This document shows positions 21,533 through 34,788 of a stretch of DNA of 64,000 nucleotides, one piece after another. The notes beneath the pieces were generated by a model, which made no database searches, was not told the DNA's origin, and saw nothing but the letters and a program-made list of their open reading frames with translations. Made by a program: the position numbers and the translations under genes. Location: NCBI GenBank assembly GCA_037447605.1, contig CM074813.1:1827510-1891509 (forward strand). Direction: 5' to 3'. The DNA comes from Zygnema circumcarinatum (lineage: Eukaryota > Streptophyta > Zygnematophyceae > Zygnematales > Zygnemataceae). Every line of letters begins with the position of its first letter. Positions within the stretch are counted from its first letter, which is position 1.

Positions 21533-23510
21533 GGGAGGGGAGAAGAGTGAAGGAAAGGGAAGGAGGTAGGGATGAGGACGGAGGGCGAGGACCGGGGGAG
21601 AGGAGGGATAAGGGAGAGGGGGAGGTGATTGCGGAGAGGAGTGAGAGGGGGAGGGAGAGAGGAGAGGAAAGAGGGGAAAGCTGGGGGAAGGGAAAATGGA
21701 GGTGGAGATGGAAATGAGTTTGGAGGAGCCGTCCAAACTTTGGGAATGGCTGAAGGAGACATTGGCTCATAGGCGGAACTCTAGGAAGGTATCGCTGCGA
21801 TGAAAATATGAGGAAATTTCAGCGTCGTTTAATATCTGAAAACATTAAAAAGGCAAAAGTGTGAGTTTCAGTAGGAGAAGATTTTGGGTTTGAACTGGCT
21901 GGATGTTGGGGAGCGGGGGTGGTGTACTGTACGGATGAAGGGCGGGGAGCCCCTTGATGTCTGAGAGAGTGAGAGGCAGAGGGCGAGAAGGAGAGAGAGA
22001 GAAGAGAGGACATAGGCTATGTACGTAGGAAGAGGGCATCGGGCACTCACAAAGAGCATACCTCAAACACAGGACAGCAGGCAAAGGACCGAGCTTATGT
22101 ATTTATTGCTGCAGTTCCGTTTTCTAACACTTCAAATCACATGTGGCCTCAACAATGCTGTCCAAAGGGCAGTTCCGTGTGAAGCTGGCTCGGTCTATCC
22201 GTAGATTTGAGACATGGTGAGGGGATGTGCTCGGGAAGACATTTGCAGTGTGGGCTGTGGCGGGGAAAGTTGGCTCAACAAAAAGTTGGCTCAACGAAAG
22301 TGTCTGTTGGTGGCGACTTTTGGCTTCCTTTAGAGGCGCGCACTGAAATAGATTGTGAGAGGAATGACGTTGCACCATACACAAAAGCCACCCCTCTTAC
22401 TATCGTCATTGCTGTACATTCTAACCTGCACTGTAGTTAGCCCTAGACAGCGTCTGATTACAAACAACATCTGATGCACTCAAAACCCTAACCCTGCCAC
22501 CACTAACACCTTTGAAGTCGGCAACAATGAGGGTCGCGAGACATGGTCACGTGTCAGCAGGACGAGGATAGAGATGACTCTCACCGCGCCAGTACATCTA
22601 TCCTCCCACCCACATTGCCATTTCTTCACTCATAATCAAAGCCATTACCTTGTGTGACCTATTGCTGATAAGGTTCCCAAATGGGATAAAAAACGCACCA
22701 AAAAGAAAATAAACTTTTTAGGGTTGCAGGGTCAAGTTGATATCGATTCCCTGCTACAAAAACGCGGTCAGTTCTAAAGTTTGAAAGCGCTTTTGCTGAA
22801 TCTCACAAGCACTTTCATGACCTCAGATCTTGTTTAAGTCAACAGCTATCATCACAGGCTTTCTACTCTCCTCACTAAAGCCAATGAGAAGAGCAGAGAA
22901 ATGGACTTTATAGTGATTCATGACTGACGACAGTCTCGCAGTCACATGCTGAAGTATGCCACAAAGAACGTGCAGAATATGTGACACCTGTAAAGACAAA
23001 TTACACTGTAATATCTTACCCGAAGTTACTCCTCCGGCGGCCCAAATATCCCGAGCCCATGAAGGCTGTCAACACATGATCCCTAACCGATACAGGATCC
23101 GGCCAACCTAACACTGCTAGTGCTCGGCTAATCGGAGCATGCAAGAATCCAATCATCCAAAACACAACGAGATGCCAAGTTGAGAAGAGCAAACAGAAAA
23201 CGAGTGCACAGACGAAGAACACATAGAGCAAAACTCTTGAAACATCTGCAATTACAAAGTTACTGCTTGCAAGAACAGTTTTCTCTTGCAACATTCATAC
23301 AGGTTTACTGCCCACTTGATGTGAATATCATACTGTGCAAGCGCTCCAGGGACTACTTCCGGGTTGCTACAGCTACGTAGCAAAGACTGCGGACATTTCT
23401 GCCTGGCAATGTGCCCTTCTGCTGTAAGAAGACGCCGTGTGCTGCGGAAAAAAATCATCACCATGAACATTATCACCTCGCATAGAGAAAGGAGAAGTTG
23501 CCTCTGAGCT
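21533..23510. other. Convergent intergenic region, no gene recognised
   Basis: Lies between the stop codons of the TM9 gene (+) and the mitochondrial ACP gene (-), so it holds both 3' untranslated regions. 21533-21720 is GA-rich. A short CCCTAACCCT motif is near 22484. I see no conserved exon. Confidence 0.5.
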
Positions 23511-24442
23511 TTACTTTGCTTGCGGATGAGAGGCGATATAGTTAATAACATCTGCCGTTGTGAAGATCTTATCAGCCTCGCTATCTGGAATTTCCAGCGC
23601 AAATTCCTCCTCAAAAGCCATCATTACCTCCACGGTATCTAAACTGTCCAGTCCCAAATCCGTTTGAAAATGCGATTTCTCCGTCACCTGCATTGCAGGC
23701 AACAAGACTACCCTTTCTCAGCAGGCAGTGTGGCTTTTTCCCATTTCCTCGTGCAGGTAAATCCGTTCTGCCCTAACAGCGTTGAATGCTCATCATCGAG
23801 GTTCAGATACGTCCTACAAAGTGGCTCTTCAGGCATTATGCACTGCAAAGAATAGCTGAAAGAATTTGAACTACGTGCAGGAAAAGGCCAAAACTTTTAT
23901 GCACAATATCAACGATCTGAACCCCACCTAGGAAGGTGGGGAAGGAAAAAAATCTCCAACAAGCTAATGCAGCAGTTTCAAAGCCGAAATAAGTATTAAC
24001 AACGAGAGACAGGGAGGAAGAAAGTGAGGCAAAGCAAGATAATCTAGCTGCTAAAGAAACGGAAACCGACAGCTCAGGAGCGGCAGCATCACAGCGGGAG
24101 GAAACATCAGCAATACTAGCAAAACACAGCAGAAATAACAATATCAGTAGGACCTAAACCTGCGCCATCACCAGTCTCACTATTAGCACAGCGGCATCTT
24201 TGATATCTCACCTTCGCGGGATCCACTTTCTCGAATCCCTTCACGATGTTCAGCACACGCTCCTTCACCTCGTCCTTATCTAAGTACGTCCCTGCAGCTT
24301 CGGCGAACGAGCGCGACCTCCCGCCATAGATTTGGAAGAGCGAGGTCTGCGGGAGCAGTGCAGGCTGCAGCCGAACGCGGCTCAGCACAGCCGACCTCAC
24401 GCAGGCGGCCAGGGGCCCCAACAGCCTCTCCGAGTAGCGCAT
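23511..24442 (-). CDS. Mitochondrial acyl carrier protein
   Basis: Two exons read on the minus strand: 24442-24212 and 23687-23511, joined in phase 0 by a GT-AG intron to 135 residues. Residues ~1-50 form an Arg/Ser/Ala-rich, acid-poor presequence (starting [20 protein letters not shown]) expected of a mitochondrial targeting peptide. The ACP domain follows ([21 protein letters not shown], then [11 protein letters not shown]). S92 in DSL is the 4'-phosphopantetheine attachment site; the C-terminal helix ends in [19 protein letters not shown]. It serves mitochondrial fatty-acid synthesis (octanoyl/lipoate supply) and is an accessory subunit of complex I. The frame stays open upstream of 24442, but that stretch looks like promoter. 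Confidence 0.95.
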
Positions 24443-24626
24443 GGCGGCCCTCCTTCTGCTGCTGCCAAAGCGACGGAGAGGGAAGACAGAGGGAGAGCGA
24501 CACAGAGCGAGAGAGAAGGAGAGCGTAGGGCAGAGGACAAGCAGGGAGGCAGAGCAAACCCTAAGGGCCTCTTGGCGTTTCGAAACTAATACTCCAATGG
24601 GGATTCGCCAAGTGGACAAAACCGTA

Positions 24627-24647
24627 CACGTGGCGACTGGCCATTGG
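24627..24647 (-). promoter_or_regulatory. G-box plus CCAAT box upstream of the ACP gene
   Basis: CACGTGGC (24627-24634) is followed 7 bases later by CCATTGG (24641-24647, an inverted CCAAT). They lie 185-205 bases before the start codon. The same pair, at similar spacing, forms each unit of the 77-bp array upstream of PARP2 (39359-39666). Confidence 0.45.
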
Positions 24648-24649
24648 GA

Positions 24650-25559
24650 GGGTACACAATGGGCGGCGACGCAACGAGTGCCAAATTGGACGAGCGCCAA
24701 GTTTGAGATTTCTCGAGCGAGTGCCGCCATGTATCGGGATTTGGGGCAGACGGGGTGTTGGGGGCGCTAGACGCGGAGTTGGGCTCATGGCATCACTCCT
24801 TCCTTTCGCGGGGTTCTTTGTGAAGGGCGGTTTCTCGTGGTTCCCCATGTTGTTGTTTCCGCCCATGTGCATTTGATGGCAATCGCCATGGTGAGACCAT
24901 TGGCAATGTTCATTCCCTCACTGGGTTGTAATATGCAGTATTTTTTCAATCTGAAAATATCACAATATTGAACCGCCACAAAATTGAAAATTGCGAACGC
25001 CGTTGCGGAGAACGAGAGTGCAAACTTGGGAGCTGCATTTTTTGCGAACTCAGGAAGTTTCGGGCCGAGTGTCCAACCGCGAGGATGGAGATGGCTTCAC
25101 CTGCCGCAGTCACACCGTCATTCAGTCGTTGCCCAGAGCCCCCCCCCCCCTGCCCTTCGGGCTGACACTCACGTCCTCGTCCTCGCGCGGCTGCTCTTGA
25201 AATGGCGCCTTGTACGCTCTCACTTGACGGGTGACCGAACGGGGCAGAAAGGCAAAACATTGTCGAGGCCTAAAACCGAGGCAAAAAATCGCAGTGCTTC
25301 GCTAGCCACCAGCGTCTGAATTGGTTGCCGTGAGTTTGCGATTGTCTGCTGACACAAACTGCAAACACTCGCAGCAGCTCATGGAGACGCGTCCTTTCAC
25401 ACTCGTTCTCAGGGTTCCAGGAAAGAGCGCGGAAGTCCAGTCATTACGTAAACAACCCACACATCCCACACGGAAGGTCCTCCAATCCTACATGGAACAG
25501 TTCCACATGCAACAGTTCCACATGGAACGGAACACACCAACAGCGGTCCATGCCCCCCC
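24650..25559. other. Intergenic between ACP promoter and taxilin 3' end
   Basis: Contains the dispersed repeat at 24838-24902 related to 15095-15170. No exon is recognised. A tract of ten C's is at ~25141. Confidence 0.45.
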
Positions 25560-28500
25560 TCACGTTCCGGCCTCGCCTTCGCTTGGCGGCGCCGACCCGG
25601 AGCTCTGCACCGCAGAGACCCCCTCCCCGCAGCTCTTCGTCAACAGGAGGGGAAGAAAAAATGCACAGTCAAGATTTCTAGTTTCCGTATCTCCACCCCA
25701 GGGTTTTTCTAGTTTTCTAGTTCCTCGGACTTCGAATATTTTGTGAACATTGTATAAGCTTGTAGAATAACGTTTGCTCTTAAGGGAGAGGCGGCATACA
25801 CTCCTATCAAACAAATGAACAGAATTATTAGGAATTTTTAGGATAAAAGTTGTCAGGATAAACGTTTCCGCAAATTTTCTATCTGAGCTTGAAACCACAG
25901 CCCTACAACTCTGCCTCAGAAAAGCCTATCATACCAGTTTTCAGAACCTTCAAACCTGGAAAGCTTAAGAAACAAGCAAGTTCTAGAGCAGCTTTAGAAC
26001 ATTACCTGCTCTTTTCGAGCCAAATTCTGTTTACGTTCAGACTGCAAAGATCGGCAAAGACTTTCCAGACGCTCCTTTTTCGTTTGAAGAGTTTCCAACT
26101 GCTTTTTTTGCGCGTTTCTCTGCTCAAGAACTCCAAAAAATTACATCAGATCAATAACGCTCACAGAAATTCTGTAAATCCAAATGTAATATTCAGCTGA
26201 TTGCTCAGATCCCATGGGTGTCCCACTCCATGCTTGCCATCTTTGAAACTCGGAAGTTTTCCCCTGCCCGCAAAGAACGGACAGGGGAGCAAAAATTTCA
26301 CCTCCTCGACAAGTTCGATAAGCGACACGTCGGACTGTTCGCATCGCGTCCTCAGCGCTCCGTTCTCCCTCTCCAATTTTTTTATCGTTCGAGACATCTG
26401 CCCCTCCGCCACTTCAGTCAAACCTTTTTGTTCCTAAAGTTTTCGAATTTGCTCCCCTCCTCACTCTCTTACCTTCACCTCTTCTCCCCTTCAAGCTCCC
26501 TCTCTCTCGCTCTTCCCCCCCCCTCCTTTTGGCCTCCCTTTTCCTCTCCCAACCTTCTCAATCTTGCCTATCCACTCCATCATTACTCACTTTTTCCATT
26601 TCTTGTTTAAAGCGCGCGAAAACCTCATTACTCCTTGTTAATGTCTCCTGCACAACCAAAACCAAGTGAACGACCGACTTTCAGCACTTGGTATCGATAA
26701 AATCTGATTCGACCACTGAAAAATTTACACACCAATGCCCTGAAAATAGCGACAAAGTCGCGTCGTTAAGTGCGAGCTGATGTCACGACTCACAACAGAA
26801 AGAACAGCAATTAGTTTAGGGCTAGAACTGCAAATAGAGTTGGAATTCAGATGGCGGAAAAGGGAACCGATGACCTGAAACTGCTCAAATTTGTCTCCGT
26901 AGAGTGCCAGTTGAGCACGCAGTTCCGCTTCCGTTTTCAGCAACTGAGCAATCTGTTCCGCATACAACCGACTCTGTGTACATTCCCTTGCACCCGAGCC
27001 TCCCCGCCAGCACATACCTCAATTCAATTCCAAGGACGTCCCAATTTCTAGCACCACATTAGCGAGAAACTTGCTACAAAATCAAGGTTTTATGTTAAAC
27101 AACTATGCACCTTTCCTTCCTCCTGTCCTGCCAGCTCCTGCTGCTGCTTTAGCCTCGCCTCCACAAGCTGTTTCTCCAAAATCCGCGTTCGAAGCTTCCC
27201 AAATTCCCAAAACATTCAAAGGTGAAGGAGGCGGAAACTCCAGGTTTGTAGTTCCCATTAACTTCCAAAGGTTCGAACAAAGGGAGTACCCTAGGTAAAA
27301 GCTGACTGGAGACATTCCAAAGGATCATCCTAATAGTCCCTATTTGGAAAAGAACAAATAGTAAGGAGCTTGAAGGAATTAATTCTTACTTGGTGTGCAA
27401 AATGCTGCTCTCGAATGTCATACTGCTGAGTCAAATGCTTGAGCTTCTCCCTCAGTCTGCACAATGCAGCAGTTCCTGAGCAATGTTTCAATTCCCAACA
27501 GTCCCTATCATACTGGCAGTGTCATTGTGGAATTGAGAGCCGGCTGCGGATATTTCCGGATGGAATTGAAAGTATGTAGCGGAATTGACGGAAGGGAGGG
27601 AGGGAGGGAGCACTCGGCCTCACGTCTCGTTCTCCTTCATTTGGCGGAGCCGTTCGGCCCCCTGCTCCTCCAGCTTGCTGCTGATGTCCTGTAAAGGCGC
27701 CAACTGTCAGCTGCCACCACAGACGAAGGGGGGAGAGTGACGGGGGAGGGGGAGGGGGAGGGGGAGGGGGAGGGGAATGCGAAGAGGGAGAGGGAGATGT
27801 GAGCAAGGGAGAGCGAGAGCAAGAGCGAGATCGCGAGAGAGGGCATGGTAGAGAGCAACAATAAATAGAGGAAGTAATGGGGGGATAGGGAAGAGAGAGT
27901 GAAAGAAAGAGGGGGAAGTGGGGAGAGAAAGAGGAGGCAGAAGAGGAAAGTGGAAAGGGGGAGCATGGAAGGAGAGGGGAGCACGAAAGAGAGGTGGGAA
28001 AGGGGAAAGATGGAGGACAAGAGAAAAATAAACGGGAAGAGCACGCAAATGCATGTCGGTTTGAAGCCTACCTTGATGGTAGTATGGAACTTGTTGGAGA
28101 GCTCCTGGCGTTTTTCCTGCTCTTCTGTGGCACTCTTTTTGCTCTCTTCCTGTATTTTGACCATCCCCCGTTAACCCCTAACCCGTCACTTCATGAACGC
28201 CTGCCATCCTCCATAAGAAGCTTGACTCCAAGAATAGCTGTACACATACTGTCAATATTATACAGAACTGAATGTGGGTGGTATGCGTGCTGTGATACAA
28301 ACCAGAATAAGCTTATTTTGGCGTTGCAGCTCCCGGCAAAGGGACTCAAGCTTCTTGCAAACAGCAGCTCCACGAGTCATTTCCGAGTAGACTGCACAGT
28401 TGAAGTTATACTGTCAAAACATTTGCTGCACGAAATCACGAGCGAGGACTTTGAGCATAGTTACGAGCACTCAGGCGAAGGTGCAAAGGAAGCATTACAA

Positions 28501-30300
28501 AGTAAAGCTCATCTGCTTTCACTTTTGGGAAATTGATTGTATGTTCCAGTTTCGAGGGGCGGAATTTACAGGACTCTCTCTCGCGGAGCGTCTGTTCGTG
28601 CCTCTCCCGCATTGCTGCGAGCTCCATAGTCAGCCGGCGAGCATCTGCTCCCTGCTCTGCACCAACTGCCTAACGAGTCAGTTCTCTCTCTCACGCCTCT
28701 GTGACAAGTCCTCCCTTTCCTTCCTGAATCGAGCTTCCAGTCTCTCCTACTAACCTCTTTCTCCTTGCAATACTCTCTCGTATCTCGTATATACCTTCTC
28801 ATATCTCTGGGTCTCGCCTTCCTTTCCCCTCCTTCCTCATTCTGTAAATTCTTCATATCTCTTTCATCTCCTTTCAATCCACGTTCTTAAGTGCTGTAGA
28901 GCAGAGGATATTATAAAGAGAGGAAAGAGTCGAAGAAAAAGACTTAAGGAGAATGAAATCTAAATCCAAAGCCAGCCTTCAGGAAAAAAAGCCTTCATAG
29001 AGTTCTACGGCTTGGGGTTCCAATTGTCTTCCCGCATTTCTAGAACTTCATTGTATGAAAATCAAATGGTCAACATATTCCAATTGGTGTAATCCCAAGT
29101 TGAGTTTGCTCGTCCGAACGTGTAGACGATGACGGTTCAACTATTTATTTTGAACCGACTCTGTTGATGAAAATACATTCGAACCCGGAGTTTACTTTCA
29201 GGTGAACTGGAGGATCCACATTGTACGGTAGTCATAACTTGCCATTGTCCAAATGTTCAACAGGTTTAGACAGAGTTCAAACTTAAACATTAGAACTAAA
29301 ACCAATTTTATAATCCCATTTTTCACTCAGTGCCATTTGGCATTGAGCCTTTAGTCTTGAATAAATTTCCAAAGAAATATTTTCTTGACGTGCTAAAGAG
29401 GGTGGTCGTAGGCTAGCCATAAAGACCAATCCTGCAAGCCCTCATGAAGACAAGTAAAAGACAACGCACAATAGCACGAAGCACGAAGTGACGCCCCACC
29501 TGCTGCAAATAGAGGCCATCTATCTCCCTGCACTTCTCATCCAGCGACTTCTGCGAATTCTCTACAATGGCTCGCATCTGCTTCTGCTGCTGCTCGCGCG
29601 CCTTTGCTGAACCCCCCACGCAGGTTTATGCCATTTTCACATGCGGCACGGCATGGCATGACGTCACATCGACATGTGTACATGGCATGACACGACCTGT
29701 GATACATGACGCGCTACGACACAACATGCATAACACAAATGGCATAGATGGCCCTTTCTACGTGTGAAATGATATGTGAACCACTACGTGCCACATTGCT
29801 ACAGGTTTTCCCCTAACCATTCAGACCACCTCATACTACCACAAATTCATACTCAAGAATTTCATTATTTTTCTTTGCTGGATGATCTTGAAATTATGTG
29901 TCCCTCTTGCAACAAGAAACCTTACAAAATGAGCTGAACAAACCTCAAATTAAAAAAGAAGGAACCTAGCCCACTCACCCATGCGTTTCTCCTCGTCTTC
30001 CGAAACCCTCTCGTTGTCAATTCTCTCCCGCGCTCCTCGCTTCCCTTTCGCAGCTGTGTCTACTCTCCCCTCTCCCCCTGGGGCCATCGAACCCTCCCCA
30101 TCTTCCTGTCCGCCACCCTCCCCCTCACTCCCACTATCGCTGTCGGCTCCATTCGCCTTCGCAGCGCTGTCAGCCTCCTCCCTGAAGCAAACTGCCGACA
30201 CGTTCGTCCACGTGTCAGCATCTCCAGCTACCAGCTGACCTCCAGCAGTGCGAGAGGCGCTGCTGATGGCCTCGTCCTCCTGCGCGCTCCGCCTCTCCAT
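25560..30300 (-). CDS. Taxilin family coiled-coil protein
   Basis: Thirteen exons on the minus strand: 30300-29979, 29606-29500, 28669-28570, 28391-28303, 28149-28072, 27688-27624, 27456-27390, 27194-27111, 26973-26875, 26647-26591, 26397-26302, 26119-26006, 25634-25560. All phases agree, giving 450 residues. The N-terminal ~107 residues are acidic and Ser/Gly-rich; ~110-425 is a continuous coiled coil. Diagnostic taxilin blocks: KKLESLCRELQRQNK, EEQEKRQELSNKFHTTI, LLKTEAELRAQLALYGDKFE (followed by QFQ), TLTRSNEVFARFKQEMEK, RLESLCRSLQSER. Taxilins bind syntaxins and act in vesicle traffic; the plant protein's role is less known. The first ATG at 30298-30300 is used (an in-frame GTG precedes it). 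The last exon, a short Ser/Gly tail, is the least certain. Confidence 0.9.
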
Positions 30301-31788
30301 GGCCGCCGCAGACGCCACCGGCTCCCCCGCAGCTGGAGAAGACGGCGGGCAGCAGAGCCTCTTCGCAACAGAAAGCAGAGGGAGGGTGACGACAGAGAGA
30401 CGGCTGCAATTCAGGTCCTCACACTCTCCCTCTCTCTGTCGATCACTCTCCTCTTTCTCTCCTCTCTTCCTTTCTCATGCAAGGGCACAATCTGGCTCCT
30501 CTTTTCAGACTCTCTCAAGCTCCCGTCCCCCTCCCCTTTCCTTCCGTCCAGGCGACTGCAAAGCGCAAACCCACGCTGTCACATCCACTTTCGAGATCAA
30601 CTCCGATCAGCGGCAGATCAACTCGTGGAGCTGTATCGTTTTCATTCATGAGATATCTGCCACGGGCATATCGTATCCATGACGATGTATCCTCAAGCAG
30701 GCCGATACGCCACCGACAGTCTACGTCAGCTACGCAGCCTACGCTGCTCCTCACGAGACTGCCACGTGGCCCGCCGCACCGACCAGACTCACGTACGGCC
30801 AGAGAATATCGTGAGATATGGCAATCATCGGATCTAGGTCCTCCGGTGATATCGTATTGCGATATTACGAAGGCAAATTGCGGGGCCAATCCATGCTTGC
30901 CTCACGTGTTGCCTCACGCTAAAACTGCTTGCGTTCGACAGAGCGCTGCGCAAGGGTGAACATGGAACAAGTGGGCGAAGGTGGTGGGTGTGGTGGTGCC
31001 CACAAGCAGAATTGCGCCGGTGGCTCCTATCGGCTCAACGTGTTGTTAACTTTGCGCATGTGCATGTGTATGTGTATGTGCATGTGCATTTGCATGTGCA
31101 TGTGCATGTGCATTCGATGATGCCACATGACACCATTCTTCCTCTTGGATTTACCGGTTTATCCTCATGAATTTAAGAATTTTTTTGCTGCCGAAAAACA
31201 AATTGATAGTAAATCAGATAAAGGTTCTATTTTACTTCGTGAGTATAGTGGGGCCATCGAACACGCCTTCGAATGGCAATCCGCCACGTATGCAAATTGT
31301 CCACGTGGCCAACCCCCCACGACAGCTCGACTCAGAGTTTGCGGCAACAAAAGGCACACTGACTGATTGACTGACTGACTCCCTGACTTGCAGACTGACT
31401 GACTGACTGACTGACTGATTCCAGAAGCCAAGGCGCTGCGCGGGATCGGTTAGTTCCAAAACACGCAACATTCGGCGCAGCACGCGGCGGGCCGCCCTGT
31501 TCCGCTGCACTGCGCTCTGCCGCGAAATATTGACAAACAAAAAGAAAAAAGGAAAGAGGCAAAAACGAGCATGGAGCGCGCCATGCATGCTCGCTCGTCG
31601 AGGCACATGCAACGCGAGGGCGGCTCGCCCTGCCCTGCACATCACTTGCTGCACCTCTCTCGCAGAAATCTGCACTCCAGAAGATACCGCATTCGTATTT
31701 GGCTCACGTCATATCTGCACAGAGAAACCCTGAAATCTCAATACTGAAAAACTCCGTCAGATTCTAGCCGAAACACAAGCAGAAAGTT
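30301..31788. other. Intergenic between taxilin start and PARP2 stop
   Basis: Taxilin promoter side: GCCACGTGGC at 30771-30780, ~470 bases before the start codon, and TCCACGTGGC near 31302. Microsatellites: alternating TGTATG/TGCATG at ~31056-31115 and (GACT)n at ~31362-31420. No gene is recognised. Confidence 0.5.
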
Positions 31789-34751
31789 TCAGAATTGCAC
31801 GTGCATGAGCATTTGGAGAACCTCCGTATGCCGAACCCCAATTCTAGCCCGGGCAGGGCGATAACTTACACAATGTACTCGTTGTAAAGAAGGGACGTCT
31901 CCTGCAAGACAGCCACGCACGGAGGAAGCCAATGTCAGTACAAGAGAGGAGCGGACGGAGGACGGAGGGGGAGAGAGGAGAGGGAGAGGGAGAGGGAGAG
32001 GGAGAGAGGAGAGGAGAGGGAGAGGGAGAGGGAGAGGGAGAGGGAGAGGGAGGAGGGAGAGGGAGAGGGAGAGGGAGAGGGAGAGAGGAGAGGGAGAGAG
32101 GAGAGGGAGAGGGAGAGAGGAGAGGGAGAGGGAGAGGGAGTGGGAGAGAGGAGAGGGAGAGGGCGAGGGAGAGAGGAGAGGGAGAGGGAGACAGGAGGGA
32201 TACCGCCTTCGAGTCGATGACGTCAGCAGGAGGGCCCAACGGAACAACCACGCCATCCGGCAAAGCCACACTCTCTTCAGGGTTCGGACACGTGGCGCCC
32301 ACACCTTTTGTACTGCATTCGAAATCCCAAACCCCTTCAGCATCCAAGTTATAACCGTCGCCAATCATTCCTCCAAATCCTATGAAACCAAATTCAGAAA
32401 CCCCAGACATCAAAACCGTCCGACACCAACATCGGACGGTGCAAATAACTCAATCGGCAGGTCTCCTTCCCCTTCCTTTTTAAAGAAAACACATTAAAAC
32501 ATTAACAAAGCGCACAATGAATCAGCTTTGGGACAAAAGTGAAGTCAGCAAGCAGTCACCTGTGTGTTCCCGAGGGGAGATCTCCAGCATAGAAATCGGC
32601 GGCTCTAAGTTCGCGCATGTTTCCCAAAGCTACCTGCAAGCTTTTGGGTTGCAAGTTTATCTGGTTTCTCTTTTCTGAAAGACTTCAAAAGAGTGCAAGT
32701 TTCAGTGCTTTTAAAAGGCCAGGCCTGTTAGAATTTCAGGAAATCAGAACTTTCAGATTTCAGAGAGTCTGAATTCCTTGAACTTCTTCTTCTTCTTTTT
32801 TTTTTTGTTTAGCAGATTAACTGAAGGAGAAGATTTTGTGCGCATAGAGCATGCCTCACAAAGGAGCAGAATTCCAAGATTGGGCGGACGAGTACAGCAA
32901 TAGTTTGCACTTTTGGAGACCATGTCTGCAAAATAGACCCCTTTCCCAAACATGTATCCGGAGACGGGTGCTTCCGGGGGAGCTATTCGAAGGCCTGTCC
33001 GGGAAAGCGAAAAAAAAAAAAAAAAAAAAAAAGGGGGAGGGGGGGATGAGAGGCTTAATAAGTGACATGAAGAAGGAGAGCGGAGGATTTGAAGAACGGA
33101 GACGGACCGGCCAGAAAAGAACGGAACGGAAGGTTGTAATGGACAACTGAACTGTACCTTGAGATAGAATTCCGGTCCAGTTGGAGAGACGAGAGCCGTG
33201 CCACAGCAGCATGCGATTGTGCAGCTGCTCCCAAGGCACATATTTTCCTAGAAATAAATATCAAAATCTCAAAAGAAACAACGAAATGTATCATTCAAAA
33301 TTTGGAAGTCGGACCGTTCGAAAGCATAATCGTTAGTGCTCACCATTTTAAAGCGATCATCTTCACCCTCTCGATTCACTTTGAAGGCCTGCTCCACCTC
33401 CAGCTGCGGGAGAGAGAGCCCAATCCCTGCTGTTTCAGTGACGATCACTCCGTCTCCCTCTCTCTCATTCTCCTTCTCCTCTCTCTCCCACTCCATCTCG
33501 GTCCTACTGCCGGTCATTCCCGCTACTCTCCTCTTCTCCCTACTCCTCACCCGCTTCCTCTCCCTCCTACCCTCTAATCTTCTCTCCCTTCTCTACACCA
33601 GGGATTCCTTCCCTCGTCACTGATGCCTAAATGCACAGTAGATGACGATGGGCACAAACAGAAGGGTACGTGGGAGAAGCAGAGAGAGAGAGAGTGGGCG
33701 AGTTGAAGCGAGAGGGAGAGAACGAGATGCTCTCACATGGTAGTCGGCGTGAGTGGAGGCATGCGTGTTGGCGACATACTTCTTCACCTGCAGCCATGCA
33801 CGAAGAGCCCCTGTCATGCCATACGCTGCACTGCATGTCAAAGTGCACATGTTACACGTTTCCTGTTTTCACTAGAGCGTAACGGAGGAGGGTGAGCGCA
33901 CCATGGAAAACTCGTCCGAGTCGGAGGGCATCGGCACGAGGTCGCAGTGGAGGCGGGCGTAGTACTCATCGGCAGGATGGAGCCGCTCCTGCTCCGACAG
34001 GGTGGGAGGGAGGGCGCAGAGGGAGGCTGAGCGGAAGGGAGAGGGAGAGAGAGAGAGAGAGAGCAAGCGAGATGGGTAGGGTGCAGAAGTGGAAGGGAGA
34101 GGGGAAGGCGAACAGGAAGGGCTCGGTAGTGAGGGAGGGAGGAAGGGAGCGAGGGAGGGAGGGAGGGAGAGGGAGGGATGGAGGAGGGGGCGAGGATAGA
34201 AAGGGAACAAAGGTTTCCAGGCTTCCGTATAGCGCTTAGAGATGTGAGGTGGGGATTTAGGGTTAGGACGGAGCCCACCTTCTTCTCGTCCTCGGAGGAG
34301 CCCTCCAAGACGCGCGATGCCGCCTCGATCTCTGCCAGCGACTCTACCTGCAAACGGAGAGGGACATGGAAGTTTGCATGAAAATTTGGTAGAGAACGGA
34401 ATGAACTGCGAGCATGGAATCACATCTGAGATGTACCATTTCAAGTTTCTGTTTGAGCCTTTCTTTGTCCCGGATGATGAATTCTCCTGCAGGCCCTCTC
34501 CATGCATAAAATCAGTTCTACATGTGGCAGCCACATCACTTGCAGTTTGCATTAGCATTCATGCGTAGGCATCAAGCATCTGCGACGTCAGCTCATGTGG
34601 GGATGTCAAACAATGAAAGCCTTGAGCAAAGAGAAAACGACCAAGGTTTGATTAGAAATGCAGGCAAGACGAACGAACTCACTCATTTTTCGAAACCCGA
34701 AATCGTGCGGGATGACGGTATAGAAGTTGCTGCAAGTAGCGGAAATAAGGA

Positions 34752-34788
<37 letters not shown>

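Noticed and set aside
24443-24730. In-frame upstream extension of the mitochondrial ACP
   Set aside because: The extension overlaps the G-box/CCAAT promoter pair and gives a peptide unlike a presequence; the ATG at 24442 yields a normal-length protein.
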